Notes under the pieces: model-generated
Told to the model about the DNA's origin: nothing
Database searches by the model: none
What the model saw: only the letters and a program-made list of their open reading frames with translations
From: Paenibacillus baekrokdamisoli
Lineage (GTDB): Bacteria; Bacillota; Bacilli; Paenibacillales; Paenibacillaceae
Length of the DNA stretch: 64,000 nucleotides
Direction of reading: 5' to 3'
Assembly (NCBI RefSeq): GCF_003945345.1
Contig: NZ_AP019308.1
Coordinates: forward strand, 3,844,001 to 3,908,000
Position numbers and translations under genes: made by a program
In this document: positions 35,196-44,473 of the stretch, piece after piece
How the letters are laid out: each line of letters opens with the position of its first letter
Numbering within the stretch: the first letter of the stretch is position 1

Positions 35196-36755
35196 TCACT
35201 CCTTATAGGTCTCATCGGCAACTGTACAATGCCGAAGCTCATCTGAAGCAAATGGTTCTCCCAAGGCGGATGAAATAAATAGACCCTTCGCATCATGCAT
35301 GGGCAAATCCTCATAAGATCCTTGCAACTCTCCGAGACCGTTTGCGCTATTCATGGAGATAATTCGGGGCGAAAAACCACTTGACTCATTTGCCCAAGGA
35401 CCGATAAAGAGATTCAATTGATTGCCGCGAATCGTGTATTGGTCTACTCCATCTACCGCAATGCCGGCAGCTGCCAGAGCATAAAGCCCTTCTGGTGTAT
35501 AATTGTTGATCATGCGGCCGCCAGTTGCCGTCGCCCCTTCCTGCCCGGTCCAAGCCAATGGTGCAAAGGACAACACGATGTGCTGGTGAGCCTTCATGGA
35601 GGTCCAAACGGCATTATCTTCAAAGGAATTGCCGACGAAGTTCATGACAAGTCCCTTGCCGAACCAGGCATCGATATCGTAGCCCGCATAGGCGGAGTTG
35701 CCCAGATTGACGACCGTGTTCCGGCGGACAATTGTCGTCTGCGGATAAGCATTGTCTTCAGACACATAACGAAATACGATGATGCCCACATCGGTAGCGT
35801 CCGCCACCTCGTTGTCTTCAATGATGCTGTCCGTACTCGCATGTGTGATGCCGTCAGCCCAAGCGCCTTTGACGTCCGGATAATGACTAGTTGCGTAGCA
35901 TGTCAGCAGATTACGGGCAATATAAGCCCCTTTATGATAATCTGCTCCAACCAGATGTGTTGACGCTGTTGCATCGTTGATCCGATTATCAGTCAGATGA
36001 ACACCGTCTCCGGCCGTCTCTACATTCACGCCTCTTAGCAAGCCATTCGGATCCGTATAGTAGGCCGACCGATTACCGTCCAACCAGACATGGGACAGCG
36101 TACCGCTCTTCTGCACCCTGACGAGCGGCGTGGGGATATTTGCCACGCGCAGCAATCTGGCTTTTTGGATGTAATGCGCGGGCTGGTCCTTCGTCCGCAA
36201 AGTTTTGCCAGCAGGAACTTCGATGGTTTGGTCGACAAGCACCAATGCGCCTCGTGGCAGCTCGATGACAAGTTCCGGTCCATCCAGCAGTGCCTGCACG
36301 TCCGACGCCTTAAGAATGGTCTCCGCCGGGGACAATGACGAATTGTTGTTTCCCCAGTAATACGGGCCCTTGATGATATCCGGCAACAACGCCGCGAACT
36401 CTTTCCCTGCTGTAAAGCTTTCGGCAATAGCAGCCGCCGTCTCCTTGAGCAGCCGTTCTTTGAATTGCTGCACCTCGCTCGCAATCGGGTCACGGTTTAA
36501 CACTGCCCGGTACACGGCAAGCGCCGATTCCGCGGCAGTCAATCCGTACGCCGCGAAATCCATTTGGCTGAACAGCCGAAAAGCCAACTCCCCTAACACC
36601 GAGACCGAACAGCCCTTTTGTTCAATAACGGAAATATACGATTTGTATTCCTCCGGGCTCGGCAATCGGCCAAGCCCTTCAGTAAACAATTTGCCTACAA
36701 ATTGCGGACCGCCGTAGCGGGGATCATTCAGCCTAACTGTCAGAGACTGATTCAC
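35196..36755 (-). CDS. DUF4214 + right-handed beta-helix protein lacking a signal peptide
   Basis: The 519-aa protein is a paralogue of the C-terminal half of the next gene. Residues about 10-115 are a DUF4214-like helical domain (GGPQFVGKLFTEGLGRLPSP; AVYRAVLNRDP). Residues about 150-510 are a beta-helix (VIELPRGALVLVDQTIEVPA-type opening; SIIEDNEVADATDVGIIVFR; TTIVRRNTVVNLGNSAYAGY). GTG 36755 with GGAAAGGGTG upstream is the likeliest start; earlier codons overlap the previous gene and still give no signal peptide. The stop of the upstream gene lies about 25 nt before this start. Either it acts in the cytoplasm, or the secretion signal has been lost. Confidence 0.65.
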   Translation of the reverse strand: MNQSLTVRLNDPRYGGPQFVGKLFTEGLGRLPSPEEYKSYISVIEQKGCSVSVLGELAFRLFSQMDFAAYGLTAAESALAVYRAVLNRDPIASEVQQFKERLLKETAAAIAESFTAGKEFAALLPDIIKGPYYWGNNNSSLSPAETILKASDVQALLDGPELVIELPRGALVLVDQTIEVPAGKTLRTKDQPAHYIQKARLLRVANIPTPLVRVQKSGTLSHVWLDGNRSAYYTDPNGLLRGVNVETAGDGVHLTDNRINDATASTHLVGADYHKGAYIARNLLTCYATSHYPDVKGAWADGITHASTDSIIEDNEVADATDVGIIVFRYVSEDNAYPQTTIVRRNTVVNLGNSAYAGYDIDAWFGKGLVMNFVGNSFEDNAVWTSMKAHQHIVLSFAPLAWTGQEGATATGGRMINNYTPEGLYALAAAGIAVDGVDQYTIRGNQLNLFIGPWANESSGFSPRIISMNSANGLGELQGSYEDLPMHDAKGLFISSALGEPFASDELRHCTVADETYKE

Positions 36756-36780
36756 ATAGAACACCCTTTCCTGATTCACC

Positions 36781-39700
36781 TTATGGATACACATCATGAA
36801 TATGCGCGTGCTTGACCGTTACAGAAGTGAACGGTTCACCTATGCCGGAAGAGATGAATCCGCCTTGCCCTGGCCTATGCATGGGATCGTCCACGTAAGG
36901 CCCTTGAATGCTGCCGCTGGAATTATTCTCGTTTACCGAGATCAACCGCGTATTAAAGCCGGTATTGTTCCAGGGTCCAACATACATATTCAAACGGTTG
37001 CCGCGAATGTTGAAGTTTCGCACGCCATCTACGGCAATTCCGGCTGCAGTCAGCACATACAAGCCATCGGGCGTATAATTGTTTGTCATGGAGCCGCCAA
37101 TAGCGGTATCGCCCATCGCGCTAGTCCACGCAAGCGGTGCGAAGGATAGCGTAATATGATGATGCGCCTTCATCGATGTCCATATCGCATTATTGTCGAT
37201 TGATGTCCCGCTAAATAGCTGCGGGGCGCCCTGACTGTGCCAGGAATCGATATCCAGCGCGGCATATGCCGAGTTGCCGAAGTTAACGACGGTATTATTG
37301 CGCACTATCGTTGTTTGCGGCACATCATGATTCAACGATACAAAACGGAAAACGATGATGCCTACATCCGTCGCATCCACAACTTGATTGTCTTCGATGA
37401 TACTGTCCGTACTGGCGTGTGTAATCCCGTCCGACCAGCCGCCATTTACGCCCACATAGTGACTGGATGCATAGGCAGTGATGAGATTGTGGGCGATATA
37501 AGCGTTTTTCATCAGATCTGCGCCGAATAGATTCGTCCCGGCAGTCGCATCGTTGAGCCGGTTCGAAATCACGTTGACGTTATGGCCCATCGTCACAATG
37601 TTGTGGCCGTACTTCAGCCCCCCCGGGTCTGACAAAAATGCGGTGCGATTACCGTCCACCCACATATGAGACAGCGTGCCTCCGCCTTGAATCGTGACGA
37701 GCGGTGTATTCACATTGGCGGCACGGAGCACTCTTGCTTTTTGGACGTAGTGGGTCGGTGTCCCTGCCGTACGCAGCGTCTTGCCTGCAGGAACGTTGAT
37801 TGTTTGATCCGCAAGCACGAGCGTACCGCGCGGCAATTCAATGACCGTATCCGGTCCGTCCAGCAGCGCCTGAACCTGTGCGGCTGTCATAATGACACCG
37901 CCTGTTGAAAGCTGTGCGTTGTTCGCGCCCCAATAATACGGACCCTTAATAATGTCCGGCAGTAGTGCGGCAAATTCAGCGGTGCCTGTCAGCGCAGCTG
38001 CAATATCGCCCGCTGTCTCGCTAACGAGCCGGCTGCTGTAATCGCTCACTTCCGCCAGTGACGGATCGCGATTCAATACCGCGCGATAGATCGCTTGGGC
38101 TTGTTCGGACGTCGTTAGGCCGCTGCCTGTAAACCGTACATCCTCGAAGAAATCATGAATGATGCTTTCGAAGGTGGCAACTGATGCGCCATGCTGCTCA
38201 ACAAAGCCAATCGCTGCTTTATATTCGGCCGGCTCCGGCAAGCGGCCCAACCCTTCCGTAAACAGCTTTCCGACAAGCTGCGGGCCGCCGTAGGTCGGAT
38301 CTGTCTGCGCTATCGTCATTTCTTCGCCCGTATATGCGGCAGTGCCGCCCGCGCCGGGGTTCGTTCCTCCGCCTTGAGAGGTCATCCGGATATCATCGAC
38401 TTTCAGTCTGATCTCATCGGTAGAGAAGCCATAAACTCTAAATCGGGTAATGGCGCGCAGATCAGGATTGCCGTGAATTTGGGCTTGATTGACGCGAAGC
38501 GTCAGCTCCTGCCAGCCGTTAATGAGCTGCAAATCCGACAGCCGCCATTCGATTTCGTCCACATCCGTTGCATGATTGGAGGACAGTTCAATGGAGCCAA
38601 CCCTATTTGCACTGAGCCGGGAAACATCCGATATATATAGCCACATTTTCAATCGGCCATTTTGCAAGGTTGCCCCAGTATCGATAGGATCGAAAATGGA
38701 TTGCAAATTCGCTGCTCCCGTGTAGCCTGGAATCGTAATGCCCGGGTCGCTGGTCCCCGCGTACGAGGCCCCGCCTTCTTTTTTATCTGCGGTATCCAAA
38801 GCGCCGCCGGTCCAGCCGTAAGCTTGATTGGCATCTTGAATCGATATGGCACCGGATGATCCTTCGTAAATTCGAATATCATCGACCTTCATCGTTGCCG
38901 TTGTCGTATTAAAGCAATAAATCCGAATGCGCGAAATCGCGCTCAAATCCGGATTGCCGTAAGCATTGGCATCCGACAGCTTCAATGTCAGCTCCTGCCA
39001 GCCGCTTTGCAGATGCATACTGGACAGCAACCATTCATATTCATCTACATCCGGGTTCGCATTGGACGATAATTCAATGGTCCCAATGAAGCCTGCGAAC
39101 TTCGATACATCATCAAGGTACAGCCACAGCTTCAAGTAGCCTTTTTCAACAGTAACGCCCGTATCAACAGGAGAGAAATTATACTGCATCAGCGTAATCC
39201 CCGGATATCCCGGTAAGGAAAAAATCGGATCCGTTACCGTAGATAGCGAAGCGGCGCCTTCCTTCTTGTTCGCCGTATCGAGCGTAGCGCCAATCCAGCC
39301 CGCAGTCGAATCACCATTATGCAGCGACAGCACCTTCGGCAGCTTGTTTTGCATACGGATGTCATCGATTTTGAGCACAAACTGACTTGTCGCATACACT
39401 TGAATGCCAAAGCGTTTAATGGCGGACAAATCCGGATTGCCCAGCACATCCGCATCGGATACATTCAGCTTCAGCTGCTGCCAGCCTTCCACGAAGCTCA
39501 GATCAGCCGTATTCCAACGATAGGCATCCTTACCTATTTGATTGGCGGACGAAATTTCAATTTCCCCATGGCCGGAGCCCAATAAAGCGGCATTCGAAAT
39601 ATAAATCCAGAAAATCAGCTGGCCGTTTGCTACAGAAAGCTTTGTATCGACCGCTGTAAATTTGCCATTCATTTCTACATTGCCGTCATAGCTCGGTACC

Positions 39701-39936
39701 TTCGGCCCTCGCTTATACACACCCTTTAAAGAGGCAGTGCCTTCCTTCTTATCCGTCGTGTCCACCTGTGCCCCCGACCAACCAGCTGAGGAATCTGCGG
39801 CATGCAACAGTTTCTGTGTCGCCGCAGCTTCCGCACGCAGCGGCAGTCCTGCCATAACAGTTGTGCATACCAATACAAACGCTAAAATCATTAATCCCAT
39901 TTTCTTCATTGGTTCGTTAATCGATAACAAAGTCAT
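36781..39936 (-). CDS. Secreted multidomain beta-helix protein with three binding modules and a DUF4214 domain
   Basis: The 1051-aa protein has a signal peptide (MILAFVLVCTTVMAGLPLRA). Three related modules of about 160 residues follow (starting about 44, 200 and 360; each has GW-GA/G-x-LDTADKKEG-AS, and ends near LKVDDIRM), then a Gly/Pro linker (about 528) and a DUF4214 domain (about 540-650; GGPQLVGKLFTEGLGRLPEP). The C-terminal beta-helix (about 680-1045) carries SIIEDNQVVDATDVGIIVFR. The modules look like carbohydrate-binding beta-sandwiches. The beta-helix may be a lyase or hydrolase. ATG 39936 is preceded by GGGGAGAG. It is the upstream paralogue of 35196-36755 and is probably the main extracellular depolymerase of the cargo. 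Confidence 0.7.
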   Translation of the reverse strand: MTLLSINEPMKKMGLMILAFVLVCTTVMAGLPLRAEAAATQKLLHAADSSAGWSGAQVDTTDKKEGTASLKGVYKRGPKVPSYDGNVEMNGKFTAVDTKLSVANGQLIFWIYISNAALLGSGHGEIEISSANQIGKDAYRWNTADLSFVEGWQQLKLNVSDADVLGNPDLSAIKRFGIQVYATSQFVLKIDDIRMQNKLPKVLSLHNGDSTAGWIGATLDTANKKEGAASLSTVTDPIFSLPGYPGITLMQYNFSPVDTGVTVEKGYLKLWLYLDDVSKFAGFIGTIELSSNANPDVDEYEWLLSSMHLQSGWQELTLKLSDANAYGNPDLSAISRIRIYCFNTTTATMKVDDIRIYEGSSGAISIQDANQAYGWTGGALDTADKKEGGASYAGTSDPGITIPGYTGAANLQSIFDPIDTGATLQNGRLKMWLYISDVSRLSANRVGSIELSSNHATDVDEIEWRLSDLQLINGWQELTLRVNQAQIHGNPDLRAITRFRVYGFSTDEIRLKVDDIRMTSQGGGTNPGAGGTAAYTGEEMTIAQTDPTYGGPQLVGKLFTEGLGRLPEPAEYKAAIGFVEQHGASVATFESIIHDFFEDVRFTGSGLTTSEQAQAIYRAVLNRDPSLAEVSDYSSRLVSETAGDIAAALTGTAEFAALLPDIIKGPYYWGANNAQLSTGGVIMTAAQVQALLDGPDTVIELPRGTLVLADQTINVPAGKTLRTAGTPTHYVQKARVLRAANVNTPLVTIQGGGTLSHMWVDGNRTAFLSDPGGLKYGHNIVTMGHNVNVISNRLNDATAGTNLFGADLMKNAYIAHNLITAYASSHYVGVNGGWSDGITHASTDSIIEDNQVVDATDVGIIVFRFVSLNHDVPQTTIVRNNTVVNFGNSAYAALDIDSWHSQGAPQLFSGTSIDNNAIWTSMKAHHHITLSFAPLAWTSAMGDTAIGGSMTNNYTPDGLYVLTAAGIAVDGVRNFNIRGNRLNMYVGPWNNTGFNTRLISVNENNSSGSIQGPYVDDPMHRPGQGGFISSGIGEPFTSVTVKHAHIHDVYP

Positions 39937-39990
39937 CTCTCCCCAATTCATGTGGTAGAAACTGCATTCAATCATGACCATTCAGTCTAC

Positions 39991-41022
39991 TTAACCAAGT
40001 GCCGCGATCATCCCTTGCAAATAGCCCGATTGATGCGCATGCGAGCGATGGCCAAAGCTGTCATCATAGTCCACCCATGGCACATGATCATCGATTAAAA
40101 ACGAGGTGAAGCCGACCTGCTTTAATTTACGCAGAACATCAACAGGGTCAAGATTGCCGTCTCCCAAAAAGCATTCGTTAAACTTGGTGCTGTCGCCTTG
40201 AACATCGCGGAAATGCCCGTACACGAACTTTCCAAGCGGGCCGAATATATCAATCATTTCATAAACGTTTTTCGCGCCGCCTGCCATGGACGAAGTGGAT
40301 CCGACGCAGAAATTGATGCCCCAGGCTGGGCTGTCGGCGATTTCCATCGCTTGACGGAATGCATTCACGCTAATGAACAATCGACCGCGTCCTCCGAGCA
40401 TCGGAACTGGCGGATCGTCCGGATGCAGCGCAAGCTTGACACCAGCTTCCTCTGCTACAGGCGCCACAGCGCGAATAAAATAGGCATAATTGTCCCACAT
40501 CTTTTCAGTGGAAATCGGTTCTTTCGCAAGCGAGAAAAAGGTTTCAGCAAAAGACGGATCACGAGTTTTAACAAGATCTCCCGTCCAATCCAAACGATCG
40601 GCCGAGACCAAATCCATATCGAAGCCCATTCCGCGAGCACCGCCTCTTAACGGCACGGTATACGAGGTCCGCCAAGTTCCATCCGGCATAAAGTGATGAC
40701 CCAAAATCGGAATGCCCGCTTTCCCCAAATTTTGAATCGTCTTCTGGTAATTGCGAATTTCTTCGTCTCTGCCATCCAGACCCAGCATAATCTTGAGCAT
40801 CCAATGAAGCGGGACATTTTCAATGCCTTCAAGCACCAGTTCATGCTCTTCGCAGCACTGACGCAGCTTAAGCAAATCTTCGTATTCCCAATAGCCGATA
40901 TCCGGCAGCGTCAACGTATTCAGCAGCACGCTATTGATGCCCAGTTGTTTACAAAATTTGATCTTCTCATCGTCCAATACTGCAAATTGCCCTAGCGCAA
41001 CTCTCATTTGCGGAGCCATCAT
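39991..41022 (-). CDS. UxuA-like mannonate dehydratase family protein (copy 2)
   Basis: This is a 343-aa paralogue of the protein at 26234-27265, with the same marks: LALHPDDPPVP, GINFCVGSTSSMAGG (Cys ligand), YGHFRDVQG (His) and LIDDHVPW (Asp). It keeps the UxuA metal-site pattern, but the C-terminal motif is again DHVP rather than RPDHG. It differs from copy 1 in the segment about 125-175 (GGARGMGFDMDLVSADRLDW), which may change substrate. GGGAAGGTCG precedes the start. It lies 29 bp downstream of the NAD-dependent epimerase/dehydrogenase gene, so the two may act on the same sugar acid. Confidence 0.75.
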   Translation of the reverse strand: MMAPQMRVALGQFAVLDDEKIKFCKQLGINSVLLNTLTLPDIGYWEYEDLLKLRQCCEEHELVLEGIENVPLHWMLKIMLGLDGRDEEIRNYQKTIQNLGKAGIPILGHHFMPDGTWRTSYTVPLRGGARGMGFDMDLVSADRLDWTGDLVKTRDPSFAETFFSLAKEPISTEKMWDNYAYFIRAVAPVAEEAGVKLALHPDDPPVPMLGGRGRLFISVNAFRQAMEIADSPAWGINFCVGSTSSMAGGAKNVYEMIDIFGPLGKFVYGHFRDVQGDSTKFNECFLGDGNLDPVDVLRKLKQVGFTSFLIDDHVPWVDYDDSFGHRSHAHQSGYLQGMIAALG

Positions 41023-41051
41023 TCACGACCTTCCATCCCAAAAGATTTATT

Positions 41052-41918
41052 TTATTCGCTATGACCCAGTACTTCACGCCAGCAGTATTTCGGTTGCCAT
41101 CCGAGCAGCTTTTTGGCTAGCTCGTTGCTGTAAAATGCCTCAAAACCGTTGTACGCCGCACGAATATCCGTTACCTCGGGAAAATAGGTTTGAAGCAAAT
41201 CCCGCGTCGTTCTTATTTGGAACGTATCATCGGCAGCAATATTCAAAGAAACCGCACCTAATCCATCCTTCTCGATCGCCAATAGACAAGCAGCTACCGC
41301 GTCACGTACGTCTACATAGCTCCAAAACACCCGTTTGAACACTTCCGGTGTATCCAGTAAATGATAAAACTCGCGATACCCTGCATCCGTCAAAATAGAT
41401 GAAAGCCGCATCGTGACGACCTGCATGCCGGTTCGACGATGAAAGGCTTCGCCAACCAGTTCATTAGCGGCCTTGGAAATCCCGTAACAATCCTCCGGAA
41501 TGAGCGGGTGCGTCTCATCAATGGGAACGAAATAAGGGGATAGCGGTTTTCGTGCCCAAGGGAAACCATAAGCCGATTCACTGGAAGCCTGTACGACCTT
41601 GCGGATATTGTGGAACGCTGCCGCTTCGAACACATAATAATTGGTAGTCGTGTTTTCTATAAATACATGCGGCCCATAGTTATTCGGATCAGGAATGGCA
41701 GCCATATGAATGACGGCTTCACATCCTGAAAAGGCATCTTCAACGGCTGCATAATCCTTCAGATCGATTACACGTGCGTCTACTCCTTGCTCGCCAGCAT
41801 ACTTGCCGCCGCCGTCATGGCGATCCAATACGATCACCTCAAAGCCGCGCGCAAGCAATTCCCGTGTAATCCCCGTACCCATCGTGCCTTGCCCGCCCGT
41901 TACTGCCACTTTCGGCAT
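41052..41918 (-). CDS. NAD-dependent epimerase/dehydratase family protein (possible uronate dehydrogenase)
   Basis: This extended short-chain dehydrogenase has about 288 aa. It has the N-terminal Rossmann motif GGQGTMGTG, an Asp that selects NAD in VIVLDRHDGG, VIHMAAIPDP, QASSESAYGFP and the catalytic pair in CYGISKAANE (YxxxK). It resembles uronate dehydrogenases and UDP-sugar epimerases. Location next to an UxuA-like gene favours oxidation of a free uronic acid or sugar, but a nucleotide-sugar role cannot be excluded. ATG 41918 with GAGGGA 8-9 nt upstream is preferred to GTG 41927. Confidence 0.75.
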   Translation of the reverse strand: MPKVAVTGGQGTMGTGITRELLARGFEVIVLDRHDGGGKYAGEQGVDARVIDLKDYAAVEDAFSGCEAVIHMAAIPDPNNYGPHVFIENTTTNYYVFEAAAFHNIRKVVQASSESAYGFPWARKPLSPYFVPIDETHPLIPEDCYGISKAANELVGEAFHRRTGMQVVTMRLSSILTDAGYREFYHLLDTPEVFKRVFWSYVDVRDAVAACLLAIEKDGLGAVSLNIAADDTFQIRTTRDLLQTYFPEVTDIRAAYNGFEAFYSNELAKKLLGWQPKYCWREVLGHSE

Positions 41919-41941
41919 AGTGTTCACTTCCCTCGAATAGG

Positions 41942-41972
41942 GAGCCTCAATGAATGGCGTTCATTGAGGCTC
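41942..41972. terminator. Strong stem-loop between binding-protein gene and epimerase gene
   Basis: A 13-bp perfect stem (GAGCCTCAATGAA 41942-41954 with 41960-41972) encloses a 5-nt loop, 12 nt past the binding-protein stop. In the direction of transcription (minus) no T tract follows, so it may be an mRNA-stabilising or partial termination element rather than a full stop. Confidence 0.55.
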
Positions 41973-41984
41973 TTTATCATTCAG

Positions 41985-43367
41985 TTACCTCCAACCTAGC
42001 TCTTTGCGGACTTTCACGGTTTGCGCATTCCACTGATCGACGAGCGGAATGACACTTTCAGGCTCCAGGTCGCCCAATACAATTTGTATCGTTTGAGCGA
42101 GCGGCATCGTGCTCGAAGCCGGAATCTTTTGCAGCATGGACAAGCAGCATTTGAACTGATTCGTCGCCTTCACAGCTTCAATGTTTTTGCCTTTCCACAT
42201 CGGCGTTTCATCATAGTAAGCAAATACTTCATCATCGATGATCGAAGCACTGGCGCCTTGGTCGATTTTCCACTTTTGCGCTGTTTTCGTGAACTGCCAG
42301 CTAATCCACTTGTACGCCTCTTCCTTGTGCTTAGACGCCTTAGCCAGACCGAATGCGCCAACCATACCGTACGTAACTTGTTTTGCTTTTCCTTTAGGCA
42401 ATGGCAATACGTCCCATTCGAACGACGCATTCTTATTCAGATTCGATAGCGACCAATCACCGATAAATTCAAACAACGATTTTCCGGCCATGAAATCGGC
42501 ATTCGCATCAAGTCCAAGCTCAGCCGCTTTGGCGGTGCTCGCTAGCGATCCGTCTTTCGTAACGAATTCTTTCATCCAACGAATATCTTCAAGTACGCCG
42601 GGGGTGTTCATTACAGACTGCGTAAGATCCGCGTTCATGAAATCCAGATTCGCAGCATTGCCGTTAGCTGTGGACACTGCTCTGAGGAAATGCAGCGGGA
42701 ACAAATAACTATGTGCTAAGCCGAATTCACCGGCGGCCGGATCTGTCGCTTTTTTCGCCATTTCACGGAAGTCATCCAACGTCCAATCGTTCGGCGGCAT
42801 TTCCAGTCCGTGCTTGCTCATCAGATCTTTGTTGATCGCGAGCCATGTAGGTACATACACGAATGGCGATGCATAGCGGACATCGTTTATATCGAACTGT
42901 TCGATGAATCCAGGATTGAACTTCGTATTCTGAATAATCGGATCTTTAGCCATATACGGCTTCAAATCGTCCAGCAAGTCTTCCTTGATGAAAGTCGATA
43001 AATCGTCAATCCACAAAATGTCGACTGGTGTGCCGGCCGCTTCTTGCGCGACAACGGTTTCAATAATCGTCGGCGTCGTTATGAATACCGGCTCAACCGT
43101 AATCCATGGGAATTCTTTATGGAATAGATCGAATAGTCCTTTATAGCCTTCGTTCCAGGTCAACATCCGAATGGTTACTGGCTCTTTGTTTTCTTCCGGA
43201 GGTGCCTCCGAAGATGTTGCCGAAGGTTCGACCGGACTGCTGGTCGGTGTGTTTGATGGTGCACTGCTGGCCGAATCGCCATTGTTTCCCTTGCTGCACC
43301 CGCTAATTACGAGAACTAGCACAACTGATATCGCAAGCAACCTTGAGAACCAACCTCTTCTTTTCAT
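41985..43367 (-). CDS. Extracellular sugar-binding lipoprotein (CUT1), partner of permeases 43493/44470
   Basis: The 460-aa protein has a lipoprotein signal (LLAISVVLVLVISGC, lipobox Cys about 24), then a Ser/Pro/Glu-rich linker (to about residue 60). The binding domain has IRMLTWNEGYKGLFDLFHKE, PVDILWIDDLSTFIKEDL and AYKWISWQFTKTAQKWKIDQ. It is anchored outside the membrane and passes a sugar or oligosaccharide to the permease pair encoded upstream. It probably has its own promoter (43426-43454). GAAGGGTGAG precedes the ATG. Confidence 0.9.
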   Translation of the reverse strand: MKRRGWFSRLLAISVVLVLVISGCSKGNNGDSASSAPSNTPTSSPVEPSATSSEAPPEENKEPVTIRMLTWNEGYKGLFDLFHKEFPWITVEPVFITTPTIIETVVAQEAAGTPVDILWIDDLSTFIKEDLLDDLKPYMAKDPIIQNTKFNPGFIEQFDINDVRYASPFVYVPTWLAINKDLMSKHGLEMPPNDWTLDDFREMAKKATDPAAGEFGLAHSYLFPLHFLRAVSTANGNAANLDFMNADLTQSVMNTPGVLEDIRWMKEFVTKDGSLASTAKAAELGLDANADFMAGKSLFEFIGDWSLSNLNKNASFEWDVLPLPKGKAKQVTYGMVGAFGLAKASKHKEEAYKWISWQFTKTAQKWKIDQGASASIIDDEVFAYYDETPMWKGKNIEAVKATNQFKCCLSMLQKIPASSTMPLAQTIQIVLGDLEPESVIPLVDQWNAQTVKVRKELGWR

Positions 43368-43425
43368 ACGAACTCACCCTTCTGTTATAATTTTTCAATT
43401 CAAACAAATATTTACTGCAAACTCA

Positions 43426-43454
43426 ATCTAATACACAAGTTTATTTTCTGTCAA
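43426..43454 (-). promoter_or_regulatory. Sigma-A-type promoter of the binding-protein gene at 41985-43367
   Basis: On the minus strand, a perfect TTGACA (43449-43454) and TTAGAT (43426-43431) are 17 nt apart in an AT-rich stretch between permease and binding-protein genes. It would let the binding protein and the downstream catabolic genes be made independently of the permeases. Confidence 0.65.
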
Positions 43455-43492
43455 TAAAAATATTTTCTATTTAGAAATAAAAAGTTTAGCTG

Positions 43493-44473
43493 TTATTCGA
43501 TAATTCCCGACCTTTCAATCCCGCGTACAAACCAGCGCTGCGCAATCATGTAGATAAGTAACGGAGGTATGATAATGAGAAAAGCACCGGCCATCTTAAT
43601 CCCTTCCGTCATCGGATCTACCTTCGTGACCGTGGCAAAGCGCAGCGGCAAACCCGCCAAATTCTCTTCCATTCGGTTGAGACTGATGGCTAATGTCGGA
43701 TAGCTTTTCGGTAAAAACATCGCGGCCTCGTAGTGCATATTCCAATACCAAATGAATGAAAACAGGAAGACGACAAGGCAAGCCGATCGCGCTAACGGCA
43801 GCATAATTCGGAAGAACATCCGAAATACAGAAGCCCCATCGAGCATGGCCGCTTCCTCCAGCGATGCCGGTTGGGCCTTGAAAAATTGCCGGAAAATAAA
43901 GATAAATAATGCGCTCTTCATCCCCTGCCCAAAAATAGCTGGAACAATGAAAACGAGCGGTGAATCAAGCCAGCCAAACTTGTTGTACACGATGTAAAGC
44001 GGCAGAACGATAATTTGCGGCGGCACGATAAAAGTCAGCATGACTAATAAGGTAATCAATCCGCGTCCGGGGAATGGAAATTTGGCCAATCCATAACCGG
44101 TTATTGCACACATGAATACCTGGATAATTGAACATGACAATGCAATGACTAGCGTATTTGTAAAGGCAACCGGGTACATGAGACCGTCCCATGCGGTTCG
44201 AAAATTATCCAAATGCATCGTACGCGGGATCCATTTAACGGTTGGATCGATCAGATCGCTCACGGATTTAAACATCGTAGAGAAGATATAGAACAATGGC
44301 TGCAAATAGAGATAGGAAACAACTGACAGCAGAAACAAGATGGCGATTTTCGCAATCCACCCGTCATTCAGATGTCTGCCAATAATATGCAATTTCAACT
44401 TTTGACCCTTACGGCTGCGGGTGAACTTGACCATCGTATTCATGGATGATCGAACCGCTTTTTCCGCTTTCAT
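43493..44473 (-). CDS. Carbohydrate ABC transporter permease (MalG type)
   Basis: The 326-aa protein has about six membrane segments and a long charged N-terminal extension before TM1 (IAILFLLSVVSYLYLQPLFY). The EAA loop is SLEEAAMLDGASVFRMFFRI (about residue 220). The C-terminal end RWFVRGIERSGIIE is family-like. The start overlaps the stop of the partner permease by 4 bp, and GGGAGGG precedes it. Together with 44470-45366 it forms the pore for the binding protein at 41985. Confidence 0.9.
   Translation of the reverse strand: MKAEKAVRSSMNTMVKFTRSRKGQKLKLHIIGRHLNDGWIAKIAILFLLSVVSYLYLQPLFYIFSTMFKSVSDLIDPTVKWIPRTMHLDNFRTAWDGLMYPVAFTNTLVIALSCSIIQVFMCAITGYGLAKFPFPGRGLITLLVMLTFIVPPQIIVLPLYIVYNKFGWLDSPLVFIVPAIFGQGMKSALFIFIFRQFFKAQPASLEEAAMLDGASVFRMFFRIMLPLARSACLVVFLFSFIWYWNMHYEAAMFLPKSYPTLAISLNRMEENLAGLPLRFATVTKVDPMTEGIKMAGAFLIIIPPLLIYMIAQRWFVRGIERSGIIE

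Noticed and set aside
26234..41022. Ulvan (rhamnose plus uronic acid) as the target polymer
   Set aside because: No sulfatase gene is present and the lyase families cannot be assigned; pectin-like or bacterial exopolysaccharide targets are equally possible.
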